From JAAYJR01 sp964545315 (GTDB lineage Bacteria; Bacteroidota; Bacteroidia; Bacteroidales; Prolixibacteraceae), in contig CAZJGI010000004.1 of assembly GCA_964545315.1 (NCBI GenBank), positions 41,924-105,923 of the forward strand: a stretch of DNA of 64,000 bases, in the 5' to 3' direction. Shown here in pieces: positions 54,248 through 62,160 of the stretch. A program made the position numbers and the translations under genes. Under the pieces are notes generated by a model. That model was not told where the DNA came from. It did not search any database and saw only the letters and a list, made by a program, of their open reading frames with translations. Each line of letters begins with the position of its first letter. Positions within the stretch are counted from its first letter, which is position 1.

Positions 54248-55195
54248 ATGAAGCGAATATTAGTAACCGGCGGGTCCGGATTTGTTGGGTCCCACCTTTG
54301 TGAATACTTATTAAATCAAGGAAATGAAGTGATATGTCTGGATAATTTTTTCACCGGGAAAAAGCAAAAAATAATTCATCTTCTTGACCATCCTTATTTT
54401 GAATTGGTAAGGCATGATGTTACCATGCCTTATTATATTGAAGTAGACGAGATATATAACCTGGCATGTCCTGCTTCTCCCATTCATTACCAGCTTAATC
54501 CTATCAAAACGATAAAGACGTCAGTGATGGGGGCTATTAACATGCTTGGCCTGGCAAAAAGAATAAAGGCAAAGATACTTCAGGCCTCAACAAGTGAGGT
54601 GTACGGTGATCCGGAGGAGCATCCGCAAACTGAAAAGTACTGGGGGCATGTTAACCCTATTGGTATCAGGTCATGCTATGATGAGGGTAAACGCTGTGCC
54701 GAATCCCTGTTTGTTAATTATCACAAGCAGAATGGTGTAAAGATCAAGATAGTCAGGATTTTTAACACCTATGGCCCTAAGATGGAACCAGATGATGGCA
54801 GGGTAGTTTCAAATTTTATTATTCAGGCGTTGAAAAATGACGATATTACCATTTTTGGTAATGGAAAACAAACAAGGAGTTTTCAGTATGTTAGTGATTT
54901 GACAGATGGGATGGTGCGGATGATGAATACCGAAGAGGATTTTACCGGGCCTGTTAATATTGGCAATCCGGGTGAGTTTACGATGATCAGCCTTGCAAAA
55001 GAGATCATTGACCTCACTGGCTCAAAATCCGGCATTACCTATCTTCCCCTTCCCGAAGATGATCCTTGCCAGAGGCAGCCTGATATTTCCCTTGCACGTG
55101 AAAAGCTTGACGGATGGGAGCCTGTGGTCAACCTCCGCGACGGATTGAAAAAGACGATAGATTATTTTGACCAGCTTTTGTCGGGTAAATATTGA
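54248..55195 (+). CDS. UDP-glucuronate decarboxylase (UDP-xylose synthase)
   Basis: This 315-residue short-chain dehydrogenase-type enzyme has the NAD motif GGSGFVGS at 8-15, STSEVYGDP near 114 and the catalytic Tyr144-x3-Lys148 in SCYDEGKR. Family-specific UXS features are DNFFTGKKQKI near 32-42, NLACPASPIHYQ near 71-82 and RIFNTYGPKM near 170. It converts UDP-glucuronate to UDP-xylose for glycan or LPS synthesis. It is a single gene converging with the DASS transporter, 14 bases apart. Confidence 0.92.
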   Translation: MKRILVTGGSGFVGSHLCEYLLNQGNEVICLDNFFTGKKQKIIHLLDHPYFELVRHDVTMPYYIEVDEIYNLACPASPIHYQLNPIKTIKTSVMGAINMLGLAKRIKAKILQASTSEVYGDPEEHPQTEKYWGHVNPIGIRSCYDEGKRCAESLFVNYHKQNGVKIKIVRIFNTYGPKMEPDDGRVVSNFIIQALKNDDITIFGNGKQTRSFQYVSDLTDGMVRMMNTEEDFTGPVNIGNPGEFTMISLAKEIIDLTGSKSGITYLPLPEDDPCQRQPDISLAREKLDGWEPVVNLRDGLKKTIDYFDQLLSGKY

Positions 55196-55209
55196 TCAGG
55201 GATCATTGA

Positions 55210-56622
55210 TCACCACCAGTTCAGGATTTTCCACCAGGCCATGCCGACCCCCAGCCATACCACAATGTGGAAAAGAGACAAAATAAACCCTGTTGAAAAC
55301 CATTTTGATGATTGTACATACCCATATCCGAAATATATGATAAATGGTCCTGTAGAGTATGGGGTAAGGCAGCCACACAGGAGTGAGAAATAGGCAAATA
55401 TAGCCCCGGCAACGAGTGGGTGGCCGAATGATATTGCTGTGAGGGCCAGAAATGTTGGTGCCATTGCCGTGAGGTGGGCGGATAATGAGGAGAACATATA
55501 CATCGAGTAGAAATATATTACCAGAAGCAGCAGCAGGATATATACTCCGTTATATCCTGTAACCCATCCCCTGACATTAAGAACGAACCAGTCAATAAAG
55601 CCGTAGGTAGTCAAAAGTTTGGCAATGGTAATCAGTCCTCCCAGCCATATGAGGGCATCCCATGCCTTATCGTTTCCTGCCAGCTCATGCCATTTCTGAA
55701 CTTTAAAAAATACTAATGCGGATACGCCAACCCATGCTACTACAGTGGTGTCTATGCCGTGCAGACTGTGAGTGCTCCATAATAATAACATCATGATTAA
55801 GACAAAAGACAATACTTTTTCCTGTCTGCTCATGACAGGATCCAGCCCCTGAAGTTCTATTTTTTTGTCTTTAGCAGAATTACCCGGATTGTCGAGTGTA
55901 GGTTTTGCAATTTTGTATAATACCAAAGGCAGAAGCATGAGTCCGACAAGGCCTGGCACTATCGCTCCCAGTGCCCATGTTTCCCATCCGAACTCAATTT
56001 TGTAAATAGTTTCCACAAACTCTGCCATCAGGGGATTTGCAGCCATTCCTGTAAGAAACATGGCAGAGCTTATCAGGTTGGCATGAGCCCCTACCAGCGT
56101 CAGATAACGGCCTGCCCTTTCCGGCTCCTTATCCGGTGTTGACCCGAGAGTGTCAGACAATGAATTAACAACAGGCCCAATCACTCCGCCTCCACGTGCA
56201 GTATTGGAAGGCACCACAGGGCCGAGAATAAGCTCTGTGAAACAGATTGAATAGGCCAGGCTTATGGTAGTTCTTCCAAATAATGCCACCAGCTTGTAGG
56301 CTATTCTTTTGCCCAGGCCTGTATTGATAACTGAACTTGCTACCATAAAGGCTGCTACTACAAGCCATACTGTTGATTCTCCATATCCGGAAAGTGCTTC
56401 ATTGATGGATACCGTATTTGTGAGGGAAAGAATTATCAGTCCTGAAATTACCATTATCCCGGTTGGATAAGGTTTTAAGATCAGGCTTAAAACTACAGCA
56501 GTAAGAATGGAGAAGATATGCCAACCCTTTTCCGGGGCATCAGTGAAACCTGAAGAAAACCATAAAATAACACCAACGGCAACGCAAATGATCAGTTTTA
56601 TATTTAGTTTGATATTCCTCAT
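55210..56622 (-). CDS. DASS/SLC13-family sodium:dicarboxylate symporter
   Basis: This 470-residue membrane protein with about 11-12 helices belongs to the divalent anion:Na+ symporter family (SLC13/CitT). Typical segments are the SNT-like loop GPVVPSNTARGGGVIGPVVNSL near residues 135-157, MFLTGMAANPLMAE near 195 and LWWNxx-like C-terminal sequence MAWWKILNWW. It would import succinate, 2-oxoglutarate, citrate or related acids. The ATG at 56622 is chosen; a longer version from 56658 overlaps the upstream gene. It starts 5 bases after the L-2-hydroxyglutarate oxidase stop, so substrate import and oxidation are probably coupled. Confidence 0.88.
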   Translation of the reverse strand: MRNIKLNIKLIICVAVGVILWFSSGFTDAPEKGWHIFSILTAVVLSLILKPYPTGIMVISGLIILSLTNTVSINEALSGYGESTVWLVVAAFMVASSVINTGLGKRIAYKLVALFGRTTISLAYSICFTELILGPVVPSNTARGGGVIGPVVNSLSDTLGSTPDKEPERAGRYLTLVGAHANLISSAMFLTGMAANPLMAEFVETIYKIEFGWETWALGAIVPGLVGLMLLPLVLYKIAKPTLDNPGNSAKDKKIELQGLDPVMSRQEKVLSFVLIMMLLLWSTHSLHGIDTTVVAWVGVSALVFFKVQKWHELAGNDKAWDALIWLGGLITIAKLLTTYGFIDWFVLNVRGWVTGYNGVYILLLLLVIYFYSMYMFSSLSAHLTAMAPTFLALTAISFGHPLVAGAIFAYFSLLCGCLTPYSTGPFIIYFGYGYVQSSKWFSTGFILSLFHIVVWLGVGMAWWKILNWW

Positions 56623-56627
56623 TAATA

Positions 56628-57824
56628 TTATTTCACTATAAAATTTTCCACGACCCACCTTGAGAATGGGAAGCTGCTTGTAAAGGCCGGGGAGACAGCA
56701 TTCAGTACATGAATTGAACCTCCATCACCTTCAACTACGAAATCCTGAACTAGTTCCTTCGTATGGATATTGATAAGCTGGGCCCTGATTCCTGGTGTGG
56801 TCCATTGCCTGAATCCACCCTCGTCAATTTTTTCAACCATACGGGTGGCCAGTCCGATGAAGTATTTTCTCCCGTATTTTTTTACCTCTTCGATAGCAAG
56901 ATCCCTGAAGCCAAACGCGTTAGTCAGAAACAGCCTTGCTTCCCAAAGAATGATCTTAATGAATTCAGCAAGTTTGAAATTGTCAAATCCACTATAGTTC
57001 TCTCTCCAGAATGCAGGCATCGAGGTAGGCCCTATCTTTATATGGTTATCCACTGTTATCGTATAATGAACCCCCAGAAATGGGTTTTTAAGATTAGGAA
57101 CCGGGTAAATATTCACCCTGACCGGCATGTCGTTATTTGTGTATTTAAGGTATAGCCCTTTAAAAGGGATTATTTCATAATCTTTTGAAAACCCGAATTC
57201 CCGGGCGATTTTATCTGCATACAGTCCGGCTGTATTAATTAGTTTTACGGCTTCAATCTCGTTTCCTTTCGATGTGATAATCCTGTTACCGCCGATCCTT
57301 TTTCCGTATGCTTCCCCAAACGACATGTCAATCCCCTTGTCCTCCAACTCCTTCCTGATGAACCTGCATAATTCCACAGGATCCACAGTCGATGTTGTGG
57401 GTGAATAGAGAGCTTTTTTATAAGTTACCACATTGGGGTCTATCTTTTTTGCTTCCTCTGAATCTATAAGGCTGACATCAACCTTATTGGCCTTTCCACG
57501 TGTTTCAAGCTCATAAAGAGTCTTTAATTCGTTTTCATCCTGAGCAATTACAAGCTTGCCACACCTGTTAATTTTCAGGTTGTTCCGGAGACAATACTCA
57601 GTCAGCTCTTTATTGCCGTCCTTCGTAAACCTGGCCTTTAATGAATCGGCGGTGTAGTAAAATCCGGCATGTAATACACCACTGTTCCGGCCGCTGCTGT
57701 GATGCCCTGTGTCAGGTTCTTTCTCAAGGATTTTTATTTTTGCTTCAGGGAATTGCTTGTTTAGTTCCCTGGCAATTGACAGGCCTATAATGCCTGCACC
57801 GATTATAAGATAGTCGTATTTCAT
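56628..57824 (-). CDS. lhgO: L-2-hydroxyglutarate oxidase/dehydrogenase
   Basis: This 398-residue FAD enzyme oxidises L-2-hydroxyglutarate to 2-oxoglutarate, delivering electrons to quinone or O2. It has the Rossmann GAGIIG motif (9-14), HSSGRNSGVLHAGFYYTADSLKARF near 42-66 (LhgO/DAO family), the CGKLVIAQ strand and PNPFLGVHYT-like (here LKNPFLGVHYTI) substrate-pocket sequence near 250. Its start codon is preceded by an 11-A tract and a perfect 14-base hairpin. The DASS transporter follows 5 bases later. Confidence 0.92.
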   Translation of the reverse strand: MKYDYLIIGAGIIGLSIARELNKQFPEAKIKILEKEPDTGHHSSGRNSGVLHAGFYYTADSLKARFTKDGNKELTEYCLRNNLKINRCGKLVIAQDENELKTLYELETRGKANKVDVSLIDSEEAKKIDPNVVTYKKALYSPTTSTVDPVELCRFIRKELEDKGIDMSFGEAYGKRIGGNRIITSKGNEIEAVKLINTAGLYADKIAREFGFSKDYEIIPFKGLYLKYTNNDMPVRVNIYPVPNLKNPFLGVHYTITVDNHIKIGPTSMPAFWRENYSGFDNFKLAEFIKIILWEARLFLTNAFGFRDLAIEEVKKYGRKYFIGLATRMVEKIDEGGFRQWTTPGIRAQLINIHTKELVQDFVVEGDGGSIHVLNAVSPAFTSSFPFSRWVVENFIVK

Positions 57825-57837
57825 TTTTTTTTTTTGA

Positions 57838-57871
57838 TTATTACTTTTCTCCCTGATGAGAAAAGTAATAA
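57838..57871 (-). promoter_or_regulatory. 14-base perfect hairpin in leader of lhgO
   Basis: Arms 57838-57851 and 57858-57871 are exact inverted repeats (core TTACTTTTCTC/GAGAAAAGTAA) with a 6-base loop. On the minus strand the hairpin ends 13 bases before the lhgO ATG and is followed by 11 A's, so it is not an intrinsic terminator of lhgO. It could affect mRNA stability or translation start. The rest of the interval up to 58071 shows no gene. Confidence 0.6.
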
Positions 57872-58071
57872 AAGAATCAGGAAAATTTAATGCTTACACC
57901 CACAGTCCGACGCCGACCTGCGCCAAATTTTCCGGCCTGCACGCATTGTAAGCTGCAATATTAATATTTTTTGCTCTTATTGTGGCTGTTTATTTTAATA
58001 AGATTGTGGTTGTAAATGCTTTTTATTTTTGAATATGAAAAAACCTATTTAAAAAACCCGCCGTATATGCT

Positions 58072-58857
58072 TCAATTTAGCTCCTGAAAAAATTCTCCAG
58101 CGTAGAGTATGCGTTCGCTGCTTCGTTTGTTGAACAACAAGTGTTCAAAGTCTCTCTTTTTTCTGTCTAAATTGATTGTTTCTAAAGTTTTGAACACCAT
58201 TGTTTTTAATTCATCCGGATTATGAATATTTAGTTTTTCACCAAGAAAAAAATAATCGGGTTGAATTTGAGCCAGCAAAAACATAGTGTCATAGAAATCC
58301 CTTCCTTTCTGCCTGGAAAGCATTGCAGATATTTTCATTGAGCATAATACACGATCATGAGGAACAGGAAACGGGAAATACAAACCGCATCCCTTGATAT
58401 TGACTAATACCGGTTTGTAGTTCACTCGCTGATCCTCACATTCAATTTTAATTAGGAATCGTTCCTCTTTATGTCCGGAAAGGCCTAATTCATAAAGCAA
58501 TTCGGGGAAATAGATACTTCTGCGAAAGACAGTCAAATTTTTATTTTCACGATCGCGGGCTTCAATCCGGAACCCATTTCGCTTTAAGAAGCTGATAACA
58601 GTGTTTGTCATATCCATGAATTCTTCTTTTAAGAATTCTTTGCAATCAAAATCCAGACCTTCGGAAAACCGGTCAATCCGTTTAACCAGCCGCAGATTTG
58701 TACCCCCTATTAAAGCTATCTTTCTAATAAATGGAGTTGTGGAAAGAAAATCAAGAACTAACAGTTGAATGTATTCTTTCAACATATATTTTTTAAATGA
58801 GGCGTTTTCTCTTATTTCTACAGGGAAGAAGTTTTTTATCAAATCCAGTTGTATCAT
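58072..58857 (-). CDS. abiEii: AbiEii/AbiGii-type nucleotidyltransferase toxin
   Basis: This 261-residue protein has the DNA polymerase beta-type nucleotidyltransferase core of AbiEii toxins: IALIGGTNLRLV near 47-58, RFSEGLDFD with Asp69 and Asp71, and the family's KxSAMLxRxKGRDFYD motif near 185-200 (here KISAMLSRQKGRDFYD). AbiEii-like enzymes modify nucleotides or tRNA ends and stop growth, giving phage defence. It overlaps the antitoxin gene upstream by 4 bases (58854-58857), the normal AbiEi-AbiEii arrangement. All key residues seem intact. Confidence 0.87.
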   Translation of the reverse strand: MIQLDLIKNFFPVEIRENASFKKYMLKEYIQLLVLDFLSTTPFIRKIALIGGTNLRLVKRIDRFSEGLDFDCKEFLKEEFMDMTNTVISFLKRNGFRIEARDRENKNLTVFRRSIYFPELLYELGLSGHKEERFLIKIECEDQRVNYKPVLVNIKGCGLYFPFPVPHDRVLCSMKISAMLSRQKGRDFYDTMFLLAQIQPDYFFLGEKLNIHNPDELKTMVFKTLETINLDRKKRDFEHLLFNKRSSERILYAGEFFQELN

Positions 58858-59471
58858 AAGTTATAAGTGCTTTTTAATAATTTCACTCTTTTTCGGAGAG
58901 CTTTATTTTTAAATTTCAATAAATAGTCTTCCAATAGCTTGAGATCGAGTTCATCCGACAAAAATTTCCCGTCAAACCTTAAATCTTCCATTTCTTTTTC
59001 ACTATTGTAAAACGGATAAAGATACAGCAAGTCCAGCAAAGCCTTTTCAGGCCGGGCAATTTTTAGTGACTGTCCATTAACAATTGGTTTGATATCGTAT
59101 CCAAACATTAATTCCTCCCTGACACTTTTGTATTCATACTCACCAAATTCATTTTGGAAACTTGCTGTTTTCAGCGAGGTAACACTTGTGATCTGTACAA
59201 CTGCTTCGGGAATAATCCCATAAAATGCCAGGGCAGTATGTAAACTAATGTAAGAAGGGCGATAAATGCGGTTTGCAAATAACATGGCAAAGTCAGGCTT
59301 GCTTTTATAATCAGGGAATGAATAATACCCCTTTCGTAACCGGAGCAAAAGACCCTTCTTGACCCAACGGACAAAATTGTTTCTGTCGAAATCCGGCTTC
59401 CACGCGTAAACCTGGTGGGTATTAAAGCACCCTAAATCAAACATCCTGTTTTTAAATTCCAGATAATTCAT
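58854..59471 (-). CDS. abiEi: AbiEi-type antitoxin with winged helix
   Basis: This 205-residue protein resembles AbiEi family antitoxins. It has an N-terminal winged-helix region (about 1-55; FVRWVKKGLLLRLRKGYYSFPD), then YISLHTALAFYGIIPEAVVQITSVTS, the common core of the family, and KIARPEKALLDLLYLYPF. It would repress the operon and neutralise the AbiEii toxin. Two TGCATT direct repeats occur at 59513-59518 and 59527-59532, 42-61 bases upstream, a possible operator. Confidence 0.84.
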   Translation of the reverse strand: MNYLEFKNRMFDLGCFNTHQVYAWKPDFDRNNFVRWVKKGLLLRLRKGYYSFPDYKSKPDFAMLFANRIYRPSYISLHTALAFYGIIPEAVVQITSVTSLKTASFQNEFGEYEYKSVREELMFGYDIKPIVNGQSLKIARPEKALLDLLYLYPFYNSEKEMEDLRFDGKFLSDELDLKLLEDYLLKFKNKALRKRVKLLKSTYNL

Positions 59472-59694
59472 AAGCTTATATAATCTGTTTTCCAGCTTAT
59501 CTATTTCTATTTTGCATTAAAATTAGTGCATTTTAGAAATAAAACAAAAATTTTCTTTAATAATAATCTTATTACTATAGATCGCCGGCGAATATTTGAC
59601 AGTATAGTTGGCTTTTTTAATGAAGAAAACTGGTTGAAGAGAAAGATATTCCAATTTTATCTTGATAAAAATGTATTGTTTACAACAAATTTAA

Positions 59695-60589
59695 ATGGAT
59701 AAATATATGTACAGGGAATCGATTGTCAGCTTAAAAAAGTGGAAAGAAGACAAATTCCGTAAGCCCCTTATTGTTAAAGGTGCCCGGCAGGTGGGGAAGA
59801 CATGGCTTTTACAGGAATTTGGCCGTACCTCGTATACCAATTTTGTTTACGTGAATTTTGAAGAAACCCCGGCATTGCAAAATATTTTCTCTGCTGACTT
59901 TGACATTGAACGAATCATTACGATTGGTCCGCAGGATACTAACTTCGTATGAAGGTGATTTCTCAAAACATGCACCCAATGAGACCGTCCCACGTATCAG
60001 GATGGTTTGGCAAAGCATTCCCTCACAACTTGCCAAAGAGAATAAAAAATTCGTGTACGGGGTTTTAAGGGAAGGTGCCCGTGCCAAAGATTTTGAGTTG
60101 GCAATCCAGTGGCTCGTGGATTGCGGTTTACTTCTAAAAAGCCACCGGGTGTCGAGGCCGGGAATCCCGCTGGCTGTATACCAGGAAATTTCTGTGTTCA
60201 AGTTATTCCTGCATGATGTCGGTTTGCTTGGGGCCATGGCTGGCTTAGATGTAAGGACAATAATCAAAGGCAATGAAATTTTTACGGAGTTTAAAGGTGC
60301 CCTCACCGAACAGTATGTAATGCAACAACTACGATTGAAGAGCGATAGGTATATCGGTTACTGGACTAATGAACGGAGTATCTACGAGGTTGATTTTGTC
60401 ATCCGGGAAGAAGGGAAAGTTATTCCAATTGAAGTAAAATCAGTTGAGAACTTAAGGGCTAAAAGTTTCAGATTATTCTGTGAGAAGTTCAGGCCGGTAA
60501 AGGCTGTCAGAACATCATTCACTAATTATAAAGAAGAAGAATGGATGACAAACATTCCGTTGTATGCTATAGGAGAGGGGAGTTTGTAA
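59695..60589 (+). pseudogene. DUF4143/AAA_14-type ATPase with internal deletion and frameshift
   Basis: Two frames together encode parts of one ATPase family. 59695-59952 gives KGARQVGKTWLLQEFG (Walker A) and the FVYVNFEETPALQNIFSADFDIERI segment, then runs off frame to a stop. From about 59930 another frame continues with RILTSYEGDFSKHAPNETVPRIRMVWQSIPSQLAKENKKF and the DUF4143 domain, ending with VDFVIREEGKVIPIEVKS, the PD-(D/E)XK-like nuclease part. Intact relatives have a long middle part with Walker B (DEIQ) between these pieces, which is absent. The junction is near 59925-59940. The gene is therefore a decayed remnant. Confidence 0.85.
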
Positions 60590-60621
60590 GAGGTTTAAAA
60601 TTTATTGATCAATTAGACTTT

Positions 60622-60792
60622 TCAATGTTGTTTATAGATAATTGTATTTTCAAAACGTTTCAGACTACCTAACGAAACGCCTGATCGTTCGGCCATTTCT
60701 TTCTGTGAAAGATGAAGTTTTTTGCGCAACAATTTATGTTTTTCAGCTAATGCTTTACATACCTCTAAAGGCGTTGGTTCTAAAGAATACAT
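60622..60792 (-). pseudogene. truncated HipB-like XRE regulator
   Basis: This minus-strand reading frame of 56 residues begins MYSLEPTPLEVCKALAEKHK and contains the helix-turn-helix LSQKEMAERSGVSLGSLKRFE. The beginning and HTH match HipB-like antitoxin/regulator proteins of Bacteroidota, which normally continue for another 40-50 residues and precede hipA. Here the family sequence is lost after KRFE and the frame ends with an unrelated NTIIYKQH tail. No hipA is nearby. It is probably a relic of a toxin-antitoxin operon. Confidence 0.72.
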
Positions 60793-60821
60793 TTTTATTA
60801 TTATTCCTTTTGGGAGTAAGT

Positions 60822-60857
60822 AAAAAAACTCCGCAATCTTTTTATTGATGCGGAGTT
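60822..60857 (-). terminator. intrinsic terminator of tRNA-Arg gene
   Basis: On the minus strand AACTCCGC (60857-60850) and GCGGAGTT (60834-60827) form a perfect 8-base stem with a 15-base loop, followed by a T-tract. It begins 12 bases after the tRNA 3' end. Confidence 0.8.
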
Positions 60858-60868
60858 GGTGATTTTTG

Positions 60869-60940
60869 TGACCCCACCGGGAATCGAACCCAGATCGTCA
60901 GAACCGGAATCTGATATTCTATCCATTAAACTATGGGGCC
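60869..60940 (-). tRNA. tRNA-Arg (anticodon CCG)
   Basis: A 72-base cloverleaf is readable on the minus strand: acceptor GGCCCCA pairs with TGGGGTC, discriminator A, and T-loop GGTTCGATTCC. The anticodon stem TCAGA/TCTGA encloses TTCCGGT, giving anticodon CCG for the codon CGG. CCA is not encoded. It is flanked by a TAnnTTTG-like box upstream and an intrinsic terminator downstream, so it is a single-gene unit. Confidence 0.95.
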
Positions 60941-60954
60941 TTTTTTTCGTTCGA

Positions 60955-60962
60955 CAAAAGTA
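60955..60962 (-). promoter_or_regulatory. candidate -7 box of tRNA-Arg
   Basis: Minus-strand TACTTTTG (60962-60955) is an exact TAnnTTTG match 14 bases before the mature 5' end of the tRNA. A -33 element is not clear. Confidence 0.5.
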
Positions 60963-61100
60963 ATAAAATTCGGTATTGTTAGTTTAATCGGTATCGTTGT
61001 TTTTCAATAAACAGAACTTTTATATTGATCCGGGTTTATGAAATTTATATTTTGTTGATAATTTATTCTTACTTTATAGCACGGCCATAATAACAATTAA

Positions 61101-61108
61101 TATTTTTG
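61101..61108 (+). promoter_or_regulatory. candidate -7 box of HD-domain gene
   Basis: TATTTTTG matches TAnnTTTG 23 bases before the start at 61132, suggesting a short leader. No TTG at the normal -33 distance. Confidence 0.4.
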
Positions 61109-61131
61109 CCTTTAATTAAACGGGAAATTAT

Positions 61132-61929
61132 ATGGATATTTTGCAGAAATCAGCAATTGAGTTGTTTGAATCATATGTGAATTCCTTTTCAGATTTGACG
61201 GAAATTCAAAAAACGAATTTTCAAATCAAACAGGAACATTCAATTCGTGTTGCCCAAAATGCCATTAATCTGTCTAAATCACTCGAACTTGACAGCATTG
61301 ATGAGAATATTGCTTTTATTGCCGCCCTTTATCATGATATCGGCCGGTTTAGACAATTTATGGAATACAACACTTTTGATGATGACAATTCAATAGATCA
61401 CGGTGACCTGGCTGTGGAGGTTTTGCAGGAGAAGGGATTGATAAGTAATCTGGAACCTGAATGGCAGGATATGATTTATAAGATCATAAAGATTCATAAT
61501 AAGTTTGAAATCCCTAAAAAATTGAGCGATAAAGAGTTATTGCATGCAAAAATTTTGCGGGATGCTGATAAACTGGATATATATACAGTGCTGACTGACT
61601 ATTATGCTGATACTTCAAAAGATCCAAATCATACTCTTACATGGGAATTGCCTAAGGGAAATTACGTTTCACCCGAGGTTGCCAGGGATATTATGTCAGA
61701 GAAGCTGGTATCAAAGAGTAAGGTAAAGAGTGAGGTAGATCTTAAAATTTTACAGCTTTCATGGGTATATGACTTGAATTTTAAACCCTCATTTGAAGTT
61801 CTGTTGCAGAAAAGATATCTTGAAAAAATTTATGGAAGCCTGCCTAAAAATGATCTTATAATTCAGATATACAGGAAGGTTAAGGTATATACAGAAAATA
61901 AGATGCTGGAGAAAAAAGTGAAGCAGTAA
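61132..61929 (+). CDS. HD-domain hydrolase
   Basis: This 265-residue protein has the HD metal-dependent phosphohydrolase signature: His36 in QEHSIRVAQNA, His68-Asp69 in ALYHDIGRFRQF, a further His in IDHGDLAVEVL and Asp in RDADKLDIY. HD proteins usually cleave phosphate esters of nucleotides or second messengers. There is no GYP motif of c-di-GMP phosphodiesterases. Substrate unknown. It is followed by a REPIN-like repeat. Confidence 0.85.
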   Translation: MDILQKSAIELFESYVNSFSDLTEIQKTNFQIKQEHSIRVAQNAINLSKSLELDSIDENIAFIAALYHDIGRFRQFMEYNTFDDDNSIDHGDLAVEVLQEKGLISNLEPEWQDMIYKIIKIHNKFEIPKKLSDKELLHAKILRDADKLDIYTVLTDYYADTSKDPNHTLTWELPKGNYVSPEVARDIMSEKLVSKSKVKSEVDLKILQLSWVYDLNFKPSFEVLLQKRYLEKIYGSLPKNDLIIQIYRKVKVYTENKMLEKKVKQ

Positions 61930-61990
61930 GCCCTTGGCTTAGGTGTGTGCCTTGGTGAAGCGGGCAGGTATGTTCGTATCAATATTCAGC

Positions 61991-62083
61991 CCGTTCACTG
62001 AAGTGAACGGCAAAGGATAAGGCCCTGAACCACTTCATTTGCCTCATCGAAGCCTATCCTTTGCCGTTGGCTGAAGCCAACGG
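61991..62083. repeat. REPIN-like palindromic repeat (copy 4)
   Basis: This is the cleanest copy: a perfect 20-base palindrome with core TTCACTGAAGTGAA at 61991-62010, then CAAAGGATAAGG, a spacer of about 30 bases, CCTATCCTTTG and a second perfect palindrome with core TTGGCTGAAGCCAA at 62064-62083. It lies between the HD and sugar dehydrogenase genes. Confidence 0.88.
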
Positions 62084-62160
62084 AATTTGAAATAATATCA
62101 TTATTTTTACAGCAATGTAAAATGACCCAATGCTGTTAAAAGCACAAAATTATTTATAAG

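Noticed and set aside
57852..57871. Intrinsic terminator reading of the hairpin near lhgO
   Set aside because: The hairpin is not followed by a T-tract on either strand; on the minus strand it is followed by A's and then the start codon.
60642..60848. 68-codon plus-strand frame next to tRNA-Arg
   Set aside because: It is the antisense of the HipB-like fragment, whose helix-turn-helix is clearly readable on the minus strand.
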